Origin: Hydnum rufescens UP504
Taxonomy: Eukaryota > Basidiomycota > Agaricomycetes > Cantharellales > Hydnaceae
Assembly (NCBI GenBank): GCA_014904985.1
Contig: MU129247.1
Coordinates: 3,594 to 44,516, forward strand
DNA length: 40,923 bases
Reading direction: 5' to 3'
Position 1 is the first letter of the stretch, and the number at the start of each line of letters is the position of its first letter. Shown here in pieces: positions 20,957 to 32,645 of this stretch. The notes below the pieces were generated by a model. The model worked only from the letters and a program-made list of their open reading frames with translations, was not told where the DNA came from and searched no databases. Both the position numbers and the translations under genes were made by a program.

Positions 20957-23800
20957 TCAATGGGCTGACCAGTCCGGGAGGTCTGCAGGGGGTTCTGTTA
21001 GGAGTGGACATGTCCGGAACCCAATGGAGGAGAAGTCAATGGCGCTGATCCGTCGTGGAGCTTCCGGATGGGCAAGGTGGAATTCCGTGACGACTTCCAG
21101 GGCATTACCTAGGTTGGTCTCCGGAAGCCATTGGTTCTCCGAGGGTGGGTAGCCTTTCCATTTCACCAAGTACTGGAGTCGGCCTCGGAAATAGCGGGAG
21201 TTTTCAATTCGTTCTACCTCATACTCCTCCTCGCCACCATGGAGGGTAGGAGGGGGTGGAGGATGTGCAATGCGATCCGTAATTGGGTCAGGCCGGAAAG
21301 GGCGGAGTTTTGAGACATGGAAGACCGGGTGGACTCGCATGGAGGAGGGAAGTTTGAGGCGGATAGCGGAGCGGGAGATCACCTTGTCTACCTTGTATGG
21401 GCCTAACCACTTGTCCGAGAGTTTCCGGGCTGGGCGGTCAATGGAAATGTTGTGAGCGTCCAGCCATACCGAGTCTCCGACTGCATACTCCGGGGCTTCT
21501 ATCCGGTGGGCATCATAGTGACGAGCCATGTCCTCGGCTGCTTGGCGGAGAGCGGACTGGGCTTCCTCAGAGGTTTTCTGCATCCGTGTGACAAAGTCCG
21601 TGGCTGCTTCAACAACTCCAGGGCGGATTGGTTCAGTGCCGAGGCGAGGGTCTTGGCCAGAGTCAAGGCGGAATGGGGTTTCCCGGGTGGAGGAGTGGAT
21701 CCGGTTATTGTATGCAAACTCCGCCATAGGGAGCCAGTCTGCCCAATCATTTTGTCTGTGGTTGACAAAGATTCGGAGGTACTGCTCGATCTCCTGATTG
21801 ACTCGCTCCGTTTGTCCATCTGTCTGGGGGTGGAATGCTGTGGAGAAGTTGGTCTTAACTCCAAGGAGCGAATTGAGTTCCTTCATGAACTTCGAGGTGA
21901 ATGTGGTGCCCCGATCACTGATGATGGTCTCTGGAAGGCCATGGTGCCTCCAGACATTGTCTCGGAAAAGACGGGCAACTCCAGCGGAGTCCACTGTGGT
22001 CGTCGTGGGCATCACATGAATCCGTTTGGAGAGTCAGTCGACAACGATCATCACACTGTCAAATCCATGCAACTCCGGGAGCTCTGTGATCATGTCCACT
22101 GATATGACTTGCCATCGGCAGTCTGGGACCGGATTAGGGTGGAGAGTTCCGGACGGTTTGGATGGGAAGGTTTTTGTCCGATTGCAGGTGTTGCAGGTGG
22201 AAACATAGGTTGTGACATACCGTGACATCCAGGCCACCAGTAGTGGCGGGATACAAGTTCGTACGTCTTCCACCATCCGGGGTGACCCGTAGTGGGAGTG
22301 TCATGGTGTTCATGGACGAGGTCATGGCGGAGTTTGGAATCCAGTGGAACATATACTCGTCCTCGGAAGAGGATAGTGGATCCGTTGAGTTCCCAGTCCT
22401 TCAGGTGTGTCTTCGGCCCATCACCATTCAATTCCTTGATGATTTGGATTACCTTATCATCCATCTCTGTCGCTCTTTTAATCCGGGCCATCAGACTCCG
22501 GCTTGGTCCTTCCACAGTGACGACCTCCGGAGTGTCCAAAGCACGTGCCTGGAAGGCATTGGGCTTGAGTAGGATAACATCAGAGTTGTCAGAGTCACCT
22601 CGTGGATGGTCTGGGCGCCGTGAAAGAGCATCTGGCTTCCCTGACTGTGATCCGGAGCGGTGCTGGAGGGTGAAGTTGAACCGGGAAAGGAAGATACTCC
22701 AGCGGGCTTGTCTCCGATTCAGCTTCTGTGCAGTCCGGAAGTACTGGAGGTTCTGGTGGTCCGTCAAGATCTCAATCGGGTGTGGTGAGCCCTCTAGGTA
22801 GTGTCTCCATGCCTCCAGAGCTCGGATAATGGCCATGAGCTCCTTGTCGTAGATGTCATAATTCCTTTCGGCTTCTGACAGACTCTTCGATAGGAAACCT
22901 ACTGGGTGCCACTTTCCATCCTCCTGGAGCTGCAAAAGTACTGCTCCGGTCGCATATCCGGAGGCATCGGCTTCCACTCGGAAGCGTCCGGACTCAGAGG
23001 GAAAGACTAGGATCGGCGCAGAGGTGACAAGGGACTTCAGTTTGACGAAGGCGTTACGTTCAGCATCAGCCCATTGGAAGGGTGTGTTCTTCCAGGTGAG
23101 ATCATTCAAAGGTCTGGCAACCTTAACAAAATCCTGGATGAACCGGCAGTAGAAGTTGATGAATCCAAGGAACGACTGCGTCTCCTTCAGATTCTTGGGC
23201 TCTGGCCATTCCATCACACCTGCAACCTTGATCGGGTCCATCTCCACATGGTCCGGGGTGAACACCATCCCTAGGTATTCAATTCGGTCCCGGAAGAACT
23301 CGCACTTTTCAGGTTTCAAGAAGAGGTTGTTCTCCTGCAGTGTCTGCAGGATTCCACGGACACCACGGATATACTCCTCTCGGGTCTTGGCAAAACTTAG
23401 AATGTCATCCAGATATACGATGCACACTCCGTTGTCAATCCATTCCCGGAGGACATCATTGATCATGTTCTGGAAGGTGCCCGGAGAGTTGCAAAGTCCG
23501 AAGAACATGACCAAGGGTTCGAACAGTCCTCGATTAGTCCGGAAAGCCGCTTTCCATTCTTCTCCGTCTGCCATCCGGATGTTCTGGAAGCCCCACCGCA
23601 AGTCCAGTTTCCCAAACACTTTGGCTCCTCGGAGTCGGTCAATGACATCAGAGATCAGAGGCAAGGGGTATGCATTCTTGACCGTGATGTCATTGAGTTT
23701 CTGGTAGTCCTGGACCAGCCGAAAACCTCCATCTTTTTTCTTCACAAAGAACACTGGGGTGTCAGGGCTGACACTGCCGTCGAAGCCACAAACAGAAAGA
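20957..23800 (-). pseudogene. Ty3/gypsy chromovirus pol: RT, RNase H, integrase, chromodomain (gag and protease missing)
   Basis: Minus-strand polyprotein. Reverse transcriptase begins abruptly at VFFVKKKDGGFRLVQDY (about 23750) and includes the catalytic VYLDDIL (about 23405). RNase H shows VEADASG, YDKELMAI and LTDHQNLQYF. Integrase shows the zinc-finger HHDTPTTGH and CNTCNRTK, then VDMITELP, IISDRGTTF and HPQTDGQTERVNQEIEQYLR as the DDE core. The C-terminal chromodomain reads YLVKWKGYPPSENQWLPE (about 21150). Defects: one base missing near 22230 (after WWPG), an in-frame TGA at 22034-22036 in the integrase, and complete loss of gag, protease and the RT N-terminus. Stop at 20957. Dead or dependent on other copies. 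Confidence 0.9.
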
Positions 23801-24607
23801 GGAAAGAGATTAATTAACCACTCGCTATCGCAGTGGGAATCCTGAGTATACACCACACAACAAGGGACACACAAGTCTCGCACCTATCGCAGTGGGAATC
23901 CTGAGAGATCAAAACTGGTGATCCCCCAACTGCAAAGGGCTATAAATACTATTTCCTGCACACAGCCTCCAACCTTCCAGAGCCTTCCGCCGTCTTCCAT
24001 AACCTTCCGGATCCTCCTAGAATGCCGGCTCCACAGCCCATCAGTCAGCCTCCACAGCCACCATCACTAAGCCTCACTAAGCTGACGCAGCTGTGTTACG
24101 AATCCTGTGCGCACCTCCACATGGCTATGCCCCAACTTCCATATGTATCCCCCTTAGCGTATGTACTTCCAAGGCAGTGTATGCCTGGATACTCCAAAGG
24201 TGTCCAAAGTGTCAAATGACCGTAATGACGTGGATGGAGTACGGATTGGGACAGGTGATGTGGATGCAGGGACTGGGGGTAGAGGAGGAGGAGGGGGAGT
24301 CTGGATTGGCAACTCCATGGACTCACGTGGGGAGCGAGGGAACGACAGGTGCTGACAAGGGCGCCAATGCTGCCACTGGTTGGCTACCCAGCCCATAGCC
24401 TGCTGGCCGAGGCCTGATAGAACAAGGGCAATAATAATAAGAGAAATGCCAATAATGGCAAGGATGACAATAACCCCCGTAGTGAATGGAGGGATAGAGG
24501 AGACAAGAGCATTTGAGGAAGTAGGCGCCATATGATAGAGTCGATGAAGAATAATACTCTGATGGGTAAGTCCTTAGGCAGAAGCAAATGTCAATTTGAT
24601 CCTGACA
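23800..24607 (-). repeat. Remnant 5' LTR-like sequence next to the truncated pol
   Basis: At 23826 and 23883 two copies of CTCAGGATTCCCACTGCGAT (minus strand, 57 bp apart) correspond to the duplicated motif of the 3' LTR, each pair followed in plus orientation by AGAGANCAAANCTGG. A TATTTATAG box (minus strand, about 23945) sits where the 3' LTR has TATAAGTAG. A possible LTR start, TGTCAGGAT, is at 24607 and shares nine bases with the 3' LTR start. Outside these blocks the two LTRs do not align by eye, so they are very diverged or from different elements. Both outer borders are uncertain. Confidence 0.5.
24154..24531 (-). CDS. Small predicted single-pass membrane protein, function unknown
   Basis: A 125-residue frame starts with MAPTSSNALVSSIPPFTTG, followed by one strongly hydrophobic segment (residues about 20-43, VIVILAIIGISLIIIALVLS), then QWQHWRP and a proline-rich tail with seven consecutive residues of mostly proline (TPPPPPLPP). 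It resembles a short membrane-anchored protein but no family is recognisable. It lies inside what may be the U3 part of a degenerate LTR, so it may be fortuitous. Confidence 0.3.
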   Translation of the reverse strand: MAPTSSNALVSSIPPFTTGVIVILAIIGISLIIIALVLSGLGQQAMGWVANQWQHWRPCQHLSFPRSPRESMELPIQTPPPPPLPPVPASTSPVPIRTPSTSLRSFDTLDTFGVSRHTLPWKYIR

Positions 24608-24963
24608 CTGGCGGAACTCAGTATTAATTATGGATAATGCTTCGATCCACAAGAGTGATGTGTTGCGAGCCATGTGTGATGCGCGGTATGTACTTGAACC
24701 TGGATTTTGCTCTGGCCATGGAACTAAAGTATTACAGAGGTGTCAGGCTTGTTTTTTTACCCCCATATTCGCCCGACTTCAACCCCATTGAGGAATTCTT
24801 TTCTTCTCTGAAGGCATGGCTGCGCCATAATCGTGACTATGTGGTTGGTGAGCTCAGTGGCACTCCTATGCATGAACCACATGTAGTCCTCTTAGAAGGG
24901 GTGTGTTCTGTGATGCCTGAGAAGGCTTTGGGGTGGTTTCGCCATGCTGGCTACACCTTGTAA
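24608..24963 (+). pseudogene. Tc1/mariner (DDE_3-type) transposase, C-terminal fragment
   Basis: The frame reads NSVLIMDNASIHKS (second catalytic Asp in MDNASIH), then a GTATGT...ACAG intron (about 24689-24740), then GVRLVFLPPYSPDFNPIE with the third catalytic acidic residue, FFSSLKAWLRHN, and stops at TAA 24961. This is the conserved end of Tc1/mariner/IS630-related transposases. The first catalytic Asp and the DNA-binding domain are absent; sequence upstream of 24608 looks like LTR, suggesting that the transposon was cut by the retroelement. Confidence 0.85.
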
Positions 24964-25034
24964 ATATTAAATATGCAATGCCCTTTGTTAATGCATAAGA
25001 TTTAGGATATCTCTAAGACATTGACTATCAGTAT

Positions 25035-26042
25035 CTATTTAGGCCACCCTCTCTTCCTCTTGGTAACAAGGGTATTACCCATGACGAGAGTGTCATAAGC
25101 GGCTTTGACAAGAGCCTCAGCCGCAAGTTTGGGCATATCCAGGTTATCCATAAACCACTCAGCACCCACTTCGATTAGAGACGATGCATTATCCAGTTTG
25201 TGAACACGCAGCTCTGCTTCATAAGCGCATAGGTTGAACTTGCAGATGGGATCGGATTCGTGAAGTACGCGGAGAATTGAGGTGAGGGAAGTTGGGGGGG
25301 AGGATGGTGGGGGAGGATCAGGTGAGATATTGTCGGACAAAGGGTCATCTGAAAGATCAATCATGGAGAAGGTTTTAGTTGACTGTGATGGCAACCTCTG
25401 GTATGCGATAGGTTGGATCAGAGTAGTGGGTCTTTTGGGTCGTCCCTCATGTTTCGTTACTGGAGATATGGGATCAGGTGAGGATGAGATTAAAATGATG
25501 GTTTTTACAGCCTTGTGTTTCACGCGCTTCAAGGGACGCCAGCCAGACTCAGATTTGACATAAATGTCAGCCTTCAGGTCGGCTGGACTCCATATTTCGT
25601 TCTTGACATTGGATGATGATGCTTGGGGTGGGCTGTGACTAGGAGTGCGCCGCTGTGGCTTGATGCAATGCTTCCTGTCGAATAGATGATTGTTGGGTGG
25701 GTGTGTGGAGTCTACCGAGCCAGTTTTATCATGCACCTATGCCATGGGAATTGATGAGAATGTATCAAGACCAACAAGAACCAAGAAATGTACCATTGCA
25801 AAAGCCCATGATGCTAGGCGCTCAGCATCGAGTCTAAGATGGGCAAATCGTGCTTGTGGATGGCGGAAACAAAAGTTATGCCTCTCACACCGATTATCTT
25901 TTTCAATCTTCTCTGCGGCAGCCCGGCGAAGTGGAGAATTTGCTGCACTGAGTGGGTTTTTATCAAGTACTTGCTTCTCTGCTGCCGCATGCCTAGCAGA
26001 CTTGGCGCCAATCTTTTTCATTGGTTCCTGTTTTGAATTCAC
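25035..26042 (-). CDS. Unknown nuclear-type protein, two exons, tail-to-tail with the mariner fragment
   Basis: Exon 1 from ATG 26042 encodes a basic, Ala/Arg-rich helical segment (KKIGAKSARHAAAEKQVLDK, later RRAAAEKIEKDN and RFAHLRLDAERLASWAFAMV). A short intron ending in CATAG near 25743 joins it to exon 2, which has a low-complexity Ser/Pro region (PDPPPPSSPPTSL), basic patches (KRVKHKAVK) and a conserved-looking helical C-terminus (FNLCAYEAELRVHKLDNASS through AAEALVKAAYDTL) with stop at 25035. Only 71 bp separates its stop from that of the mariner transposase. It may be an accessory gene of a two-gene DNA transposon or an unrelated host gene. No family recognised. Confidence 0.55.
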
Positions 26043-26079
26043 ATTACATAATGGGGGTAATTAAATCAGTAGAGAGTAC

Positions 26080-26295
26080 TGTGAGGATACCGGCTAAAGC
26101 CGCACCACACTATTACGTAACAAGACCACCCCTCATATATTAGCTAGATACCGGATGTATGTAGATATCTTTTCGAGTTCCCCCCCTTTCGAATCAAGCT
26201 GCTTTGGTCAGTCATCCCATCCCCTCAGACGACTCTAAGCACTTTCTCAAAGAGATCGAGTGACTCGGATCCAATCTGGATCCGGTTCCCTCACA
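26080..26295 (+). repeat. 5' LTR of the second Ty3/gypsy element
   Basis: Starts TGTGAGGATACCGG at 26080 and ends CCCTCACA at 26295, so the ends are inverted repeats TGTGAGG/CCTCACA. Length 216 bp, with a TATA-like CATATATTAG near 26132. It lies about 100 bp before the first gag frame. No 3' partner is present in the window. Confidence 0.6.
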
Positions 26296-26394
26296 TTTTT
26301 TGACTCCTTACCCCAGCTTTCTTTGACGACCGACTTCCGACTTAGGACTGGCCACCCTACTGTCAACCCTCCCTCCCTCCCGTTTTACTGTCAA

Positions 26395-29300
26395 CATGAT
26401 CATGCATTCTGGAAGGAACTATACACCCCTAGTTGGGCGGCGATTATCCAACCGCCGATCTCTCTCTGTCGACACCCTGGGTCCCGAGTATGACTCGAGT
26501 GCCTTGGAACCATCCCCGGTAGTGAACCGGGACCACATCAAGGTGAGTCCTCCTGTTAGTCTGGACACCCCTATGCACCCGATGGGCCATCAACCTGTTG
26601 CGGGTGTATTTAATGCCGCTGAAGAAGTTACCGGCGATGCCACTATGAGGATGCCACCAAGAGTGATGATCCCACTAGAGCTGAAGCTCGTGAAGACGCT
26701 GGAGCTGAAGCTTGCGTACCTATCACATATCCATCTATACATAGTGATTCCCATTATGAATCTGATGCTGCAGCCACCATAGACGGTCGAGGACGCTCGA
26801 CTTATGTAGTACCTGATGACTACTCAATGTTCTATGAACAGAACCTGTCCCTCACGGACATTTTAGCAATGCCTGATGCTGAATTTGATCAGATAGTCCG
26901 ATTCCGCAACAATGTAGTAAAGCATGAACCAGCAGGTGATAATGTTTTGTGGACACCACATAGTGATTCCGAGTGATCTTACATTGCGATGCAGGGTATT
27001 ACAATTACTGAGACTGGAACTAGCAAGGGGAAGGAACGAGCAGAGCAACTGCTGTCTCCCACCCCCTCTAGTCATGGCGAAGGTCCATCTTGTGTCCCTG
27101 AGGACATAGTCCTCCCACCTGCGTATAGGTATGACCAAGATCGCGCACATAAATTACTCGAAGATCTTAACCCAGATGATCTTGAATTGAAGCGTAAGGC
27201 CTCTCAGGCATTAAATGAACATAAGAAATCTCGTAGAACAACGACAGTCACCAGAGATAACCCAGAGAAAAACTCGACTCCCCTCACCCCATGCATCCCT
27301 CGTGCATCATCCTTTGTCCCACTTAACTCTTTCCTCGGAACATACTTCCAGGATGGAAATGCGGATCCAGGTGATGACGGAGAGGACCCAAGCGATGACG
27401 GAGGAGGTGAGGGTGAAGCCTCCTCAATCCATTCAAATGACAGCTTACTACTACAACTCGGAAAAGCAAATGAGCAATCCACTCGCTTGGAGAAGGAGAA
27501 GTGGAAGGTAGTTACGCGCTCTAACGGTAGCAGCTCTATCCCTAAACTGCCACCTCCTTCACGGTATAATGGCACTCGCTGACTATGACCGCTTCGAGAG
27601 CTGGATCTCCGAGGTCAGTAACTATTATGCAATGATGAAGTTTCTGAGGGACCTAATACCTCGACACATCCAAAACTGCCTCGATGGCAAAGCATCAAAG
27701 TGGTATGTAATGTATGTTGCGAGACACCCCGAAAAATGGAACTTGGAAACCATTACAAAGGGCCTTTTCGACTGGTGCTTCCCACCAGAGTTCCGACAGC
27801 TGCAACGAGATAAATTCGACAGTTATGAGCAACGCGCATTGAAAGTCCGTGATTACATACGTGAGCTCCAGATTATAGCCTCCCAGATTGTAGACATTAC
27901 ACCTCGGCAACTGGTTCAACGTTGCTGGCGAGGCTTAAGACAATCCTACCATATAAGATTATCTGAATTAGGGTTCAGCCCCGACATCGGTGATATTGAA
28001 GAATTGGAAACACTCGCCTTGAGAGTCGAGTCTGCACAAAGCCTGCTGAATTATGAAGACCGGCGTAACCAGAGGACCAATCAACAAGAGCATGGGCACC
28101 TTCGCCGAGTGCAAGGAATACGCCCACCAGATAGCATACAACCAACATCCAGTGCAGTGGCTGGAATCTCCCAGGTTACCCCGACTAGTTCCCGGAAACC
28201 ACAAGCACGATCCCGGACATATGCCATAGCACGAGCACCAAGTGGAGGGCGTGTGGCAGACACCCGCCGCCTAACTCCAGCCCAGATGGACCAATACCGC
28301 GCTGAAAACCGTTGCTTCGACTGCGGAAAAGTGGGCCATGTCCAGAAAGACTGCCCTGATCGCCGATCTGCTAAGCCCAGTATACGCACCAATGCAGTAT
28401 CTATCAAGACATTACAGAACATGGATCAGTCTGAACGCTCCTTAGCGATACGAATAGCTCACATCACGGCTGCTACCGAAATGCCACAACACCACCGCCG
28501 TAAGGACAAACTTGTTAACGGAGTCCTTGAACGAAACACTGCTCGCCCAAAAGACATCAGTAGGGTATTACCTAACTCCATGGTTGTGAAGGTGGCCATC
28601 AATGGTCATACTTGTCGAGCGCTCATTGATACTGGCTCTCTAGCAGACTTTATCTCTACCACTTGTGCCGACCAACTAAAGCTACCCGTTGAGAACTTAG
28701 TTAACCCACTGCCGGTGCAGTTAGCTGTTACAGGTTCTCGGTCCCTGATCCACCATGAGACCCGTGTCTTATTTGAGTTGCAAGGTATTCGTATCCAGCG
28801 ACGATTTGATATCATGAACTTAGACTCATATGATATTGTGCTGGGCACACCTTTCCTCTACCAACACTCAGTTACCCTTGGGTTCAATCCCTCCCGCTTT
28901 GTAATTGGGAATACAGACCCACTTCCACTACGAGGTCAGGATATTTCCGTCATTCCCTCTCGCCGTGCCACTATTATCAAGGAGAATATTGAAACTCTGC
29001 GGCAACAGCTCCGCGCTGAGTGCGCTGATCTCTGTAAGGCTGTAGAGGAAACCCCTCTTCCTCCCCTCCGTAATATCAACCATTCCATACCACTCATTGA
29101 CGAAACCAAGGTCTATAAGTCCCGGCGGTCCACATGCCCCGAGGCTCTTCGACCCCTTTGGAATAAGAAACGGGATGCCATGATTAATACTGGCCGCTGG
29201 GAATACCATGTAGGACCAAATGCGGCCCCGATGTTAATTGTCAAAAAGAAACCTGGTCCAAATGGTGAAGTGCGTATTCGCACTGTTATTGACAAACGAG

Positions 29301-31760
29301 AGCAAAATGCTAATACGGTGAAAATGGCCTCGCCCCTACCGGACATCCGGGAGCTGCTGGACCGAATCGCACGCCACCCTTACCGAACTGTGATAGATGG
29401 GCGTGACGCCTATGAACAAATTAGAGTACATCCTGATCATGTCAACCGTAATCTACTTATGACACCAGATGGCACGATGCGGAGCTTGGTCATGCTCCAA
29501 GGTGACTGCAACTCCGGTGCGACCTTCCAACAGATCATGGTAGCTGCCTTATCCTCATATATTGGTGTATTTGTCGATGTCTACTTGGATGACATTCTGA
29601 TATATTCTAACTCCATTGATGACCACATGAAGCACTGCCATATGGTCTTCAATGTCTTGCGGCAGGAGAAATTCTACCTGACCACACTAGATAAACTCCA
29701 ATTCTTTGCCGAGAAATTGGAGATTCTTGGGCATGTAATTGATAAAGATGGAATTGTCATGGACCCCCACAAAGTGGACTCTATCATGAAGTGGAAAATC
29801 CCTACTAATGCCTCTCTCCTGCATGGATTTCTCGGTGCTGCTGGCTACCTTGCCCCAAGCTGCAAGGATTTACGCCGCCCAATGGGTGTTCTCACACCTC
29901 TCACGAGTGCTAAGCGGCCCTGGAAATGGGATGAAGTACACCAACGTGCCTTTGAAGACATCCAACAGATCGTATCGGACTACCGTGATCATCACCGAAG
30001 ACCCATAAACTATGCCCCTGGAGCCCCACCAGTGAACCTAGTCACTGATGCATCCCTTACTGGTGCAGGCGGAGTAGTAAGCCAAGGTGAAAACCTTGAT
30101 ACTGCTCAGATTGTTGCCTTTTGGAGTGGTAAATTCAATTCTGCACAACAGAATTATCCTGTACATGAACGAGAACTACTAGCCATCATTGAGTCTCTGA
30201 AGCGATTCAAGGATCTTTTGATTGGGCTTCACTTCCGCCTATACACGGACCATAAACCCCTCCAGTTCCTTCAATCTCAGTCAAAATTGTCAGCTCGCCA
30301 AGCTCGGTGGCTTGATGCCCTAAGTGATTATGATTTCACCATAATGTACCTCCCGGGGAATCTCAATGGTTTCCCAGATGCCTTATCCAGGATCTACAGT
30401 GATGAACCCCTAGGTACTGAACGAGCCGAATCCGAATTCATCTCAGAACGGTCTTCATCTGACCCAGGGGTAATCCTATCTAAGGCAATTGCACCACACA
30501 TGGCTTTCACCCGACCCTTAGACACAGGACCCCTTCCCATTCAACCTCGGGTTCTCCGTACCCGAACACCTCGGCCTGCTATTGCAGCCAAAGCCCGGCC
30601 ACAACCCCGGAAACTGCCAGTGGCACCAACCACCACAATCACTAAGACCCCGGTGGTGTCCACCCCCCCTGAAACTACTTTAGCCCCTATGGAAAAGCTG
30701 AAGTTAAGAATTAAAGTACCAGAACATCTCCGTCAGAAATCAGCTGTCTCTAAGCCGCCACCCCTAGCTGAAAATGTACTTGGCGATGAAATTGACGAGC
30801 TAACAAAGAGACCTCCATTACTGGTCTCACTGACCTCTGGATCTGCCCCCGGACTAGTCCTTCCAGACTATCTGGCAGGGAAATATTCTGAAGACCCTTT
30901 CTTCTCTATAATTGTGGATTCACCAGAGGTAGCCAACACCCCAGATGGATATCTATCACGGTACAAAAACTTTATATACCAAGATGGGAAGTACCTCTAT
31001 ATGGAGAATGGTCCTTACAGTATTCTTTGTATTCCGGACCTGAAATATCAGGACAGGAGAATCCGGGAAATCCTTATATCACATGCACATTCCTTATTGG
31101 CCCACCTGGGACCACAGAAAACCTTTACCTACCTCCACCGATACGTCTGGTGGAAGGATATGTACAAAGATGTGAAGGCATTCTGTACCTCCTGTATCAC
31201 CTGCAATGCCTCAAAGGCACGGACTCAATTGCCCTTCGGCTTATTATCCACATTGCCAGTACCCTCACGGCCCTGGCAAGCCATTGGTATTGACTTCGTC
31301 GGGCCTCTTCCTCTGTCAAAAAACCGTAATGGTGCATTTGATATGATCTGTGTTATCATAGACCATTTCTCTTCTATGGTCCACCTAGTCCCAACCCTAC
31401 AAACGTATAAGGCCAAGGATATCGCCGAGCTCATGTTTGACAACGTGTATAAACTACATGGGCTACCAGATCGGATCATCAGTGACCGAGACTCCTTATT
31501 CACAAGTGTATTTTGGACCCACCTACATAATCTCATTGGGGTAGAATTATGGATGTCAACGGCTTACCACCCTGAAATGGATGGAGCCACAGAGCGGGCC
31601 AACCGGACCTTAACTCAAATGCTTCAGCAGTGTGTAAGCCTGAACCAAAAGGATTGGGTCCAACGGCTACCTGCCATTGAATTCGCTATGAACCTAGCAA
31701 GTTCTGACACAACGGGATACTCCCCATTTGAACTAAACATGGGCACCCACTATAGAAGAA
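26395..31760 (+). pseudogene. Ty3/gypsy gag-pol (non-chromodomain part visible), frame-broken and 3'-truncated
   Basis: Gag begins near 26395, changes frame near 26630, has an in-frame TGA at 26973 and a one-base break at about 27578 (between PPSRYNGT and ADYDRFESW). From there a single frame runs to 31760: capsid-like region, zinc knuckle CFDCGKVGHVQKDC (about 28316), protease LIDTGS (about 28624), reverse transcriptase VYLDDILIY (about 29580), RNase H VTDASLTGAGG and RLYTDHKPLQ, integrase zinc finger (HAHSLLAHLG ... CITCNASK) and catalytic core GIDFVGPLP, IISDRDSLFTS, YHPEMDGATERANR. After FELNMGTHY (about 31755) the frame loses integrase similarity, so the C-terminal integrase and any chromodomain are missing. 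Likely inactive. Its sequence is far from the 20957-23800 element, so it is a different lineage. Confidence 0.9.
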
Positions 31761-32645
31761 GGATTGGGAGCTCTGATGACTGTCAAATCAAACTCTGGTT
31801 CAGCCAGTGTGTAGATGGGAGACTGTATTTCTGTTTTTATTCAATGGCTGGTTCACTCTGATGGTTGATCACTCTCTAACAAGTTGTGTATGGTATTCAG
31901 TGATGGTAAGGTGATGTATGGACTAGCTATAGTCAATGATATATCATGGGATGCTTGTGAAAGGCTTATACGTGTTGTATTGAACTGTTTACTGCTATTT
32001 GTGTGTACCTATTTGTGTCCTCCTGGTCAAAATGCGGATTCTAAAGTGGGTTCTGGACTAGTTTAAGCTTGATTCAGTGTGTCAATGTATTTCTTTCTTC
32101 TTCTGACTTGACTTTGTTATTACTCACCTTTCCTTGGATGTCCAGCAACTCTAACCTTAGGTCCTGCAACTATCCTTGGTTTAGTATTCGCATAGAGGGC
32201 TTCCAGTGACTTAGTCTTAACAACCTTGTATATGACTTAGCTCCAGATGCTTCAGATCAGTACTCTCTTCAGATGCAAGCAAGATTTGTAGACAGTAGTG
32301 TATCCAGTAGTGAGAAGATGGGGGGATACAGGAAAATCTACCAGCTTTTATACCTTTCTGAAGGTGGCTGTGTTTAAAGAATATGACTCACTCCTAGGTG
32401 AGTCATATGTGAGAACAATAGGTTGGTCAAGGAGGAGTCATTCATAAGGTGGTTGTGTGATAGGTGAGTCATTCATAAAGGGTTGTCAAGGAAGGTGAGT
32501 CATTCATAAACAGAAAACAAAAGGGTTGCTAAGAAGGTGTTATCTTTCTTATCTGTGGGTTCTAGAAGTCATTTGTGGCAATGGGAGATGAAATCAAAGG
32601 ATATTTCCGATCTTGGAGATTAATTTGTTTGTAGTCCAGTGGTTT
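31551..32645 (+). repeat. 1.1-kb tandem duplication, first copy
   Basis: The unit starts inside the integrase (GGATGTCAACGGCTTACCACC) and ends at GTAGTCCAGTGG about 1095 bp later. It includes the integrase fragment, the junction with foreign sequence, and about 0.8 kb of unrelated AT-rich sequence containing GTGAGTCATTCATAA-type short direct repeats and an inverted pair TATGACTCAC/GTGAGTCATA near 32390. A 60-codon frame inside is preserved identically in the next copy but looks like chance. Confidence 0.95.

Noticed and set aside
21452..22102. Plus-strand 216-codon frame
   Set aside because: It is antisense to the chromovirus integrase, whose catalytic motifs are clear on the minus strand.
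20240..24607. Simple insertion of a complete retroelement into the mariner gene
   Set aside because: The 5-bp flanks (CAGTC and CTGGC) do not match, the mariner upstream half is not beyond 20240, and the two LTR remnants do not align well, so more than one rearrangement is needed.
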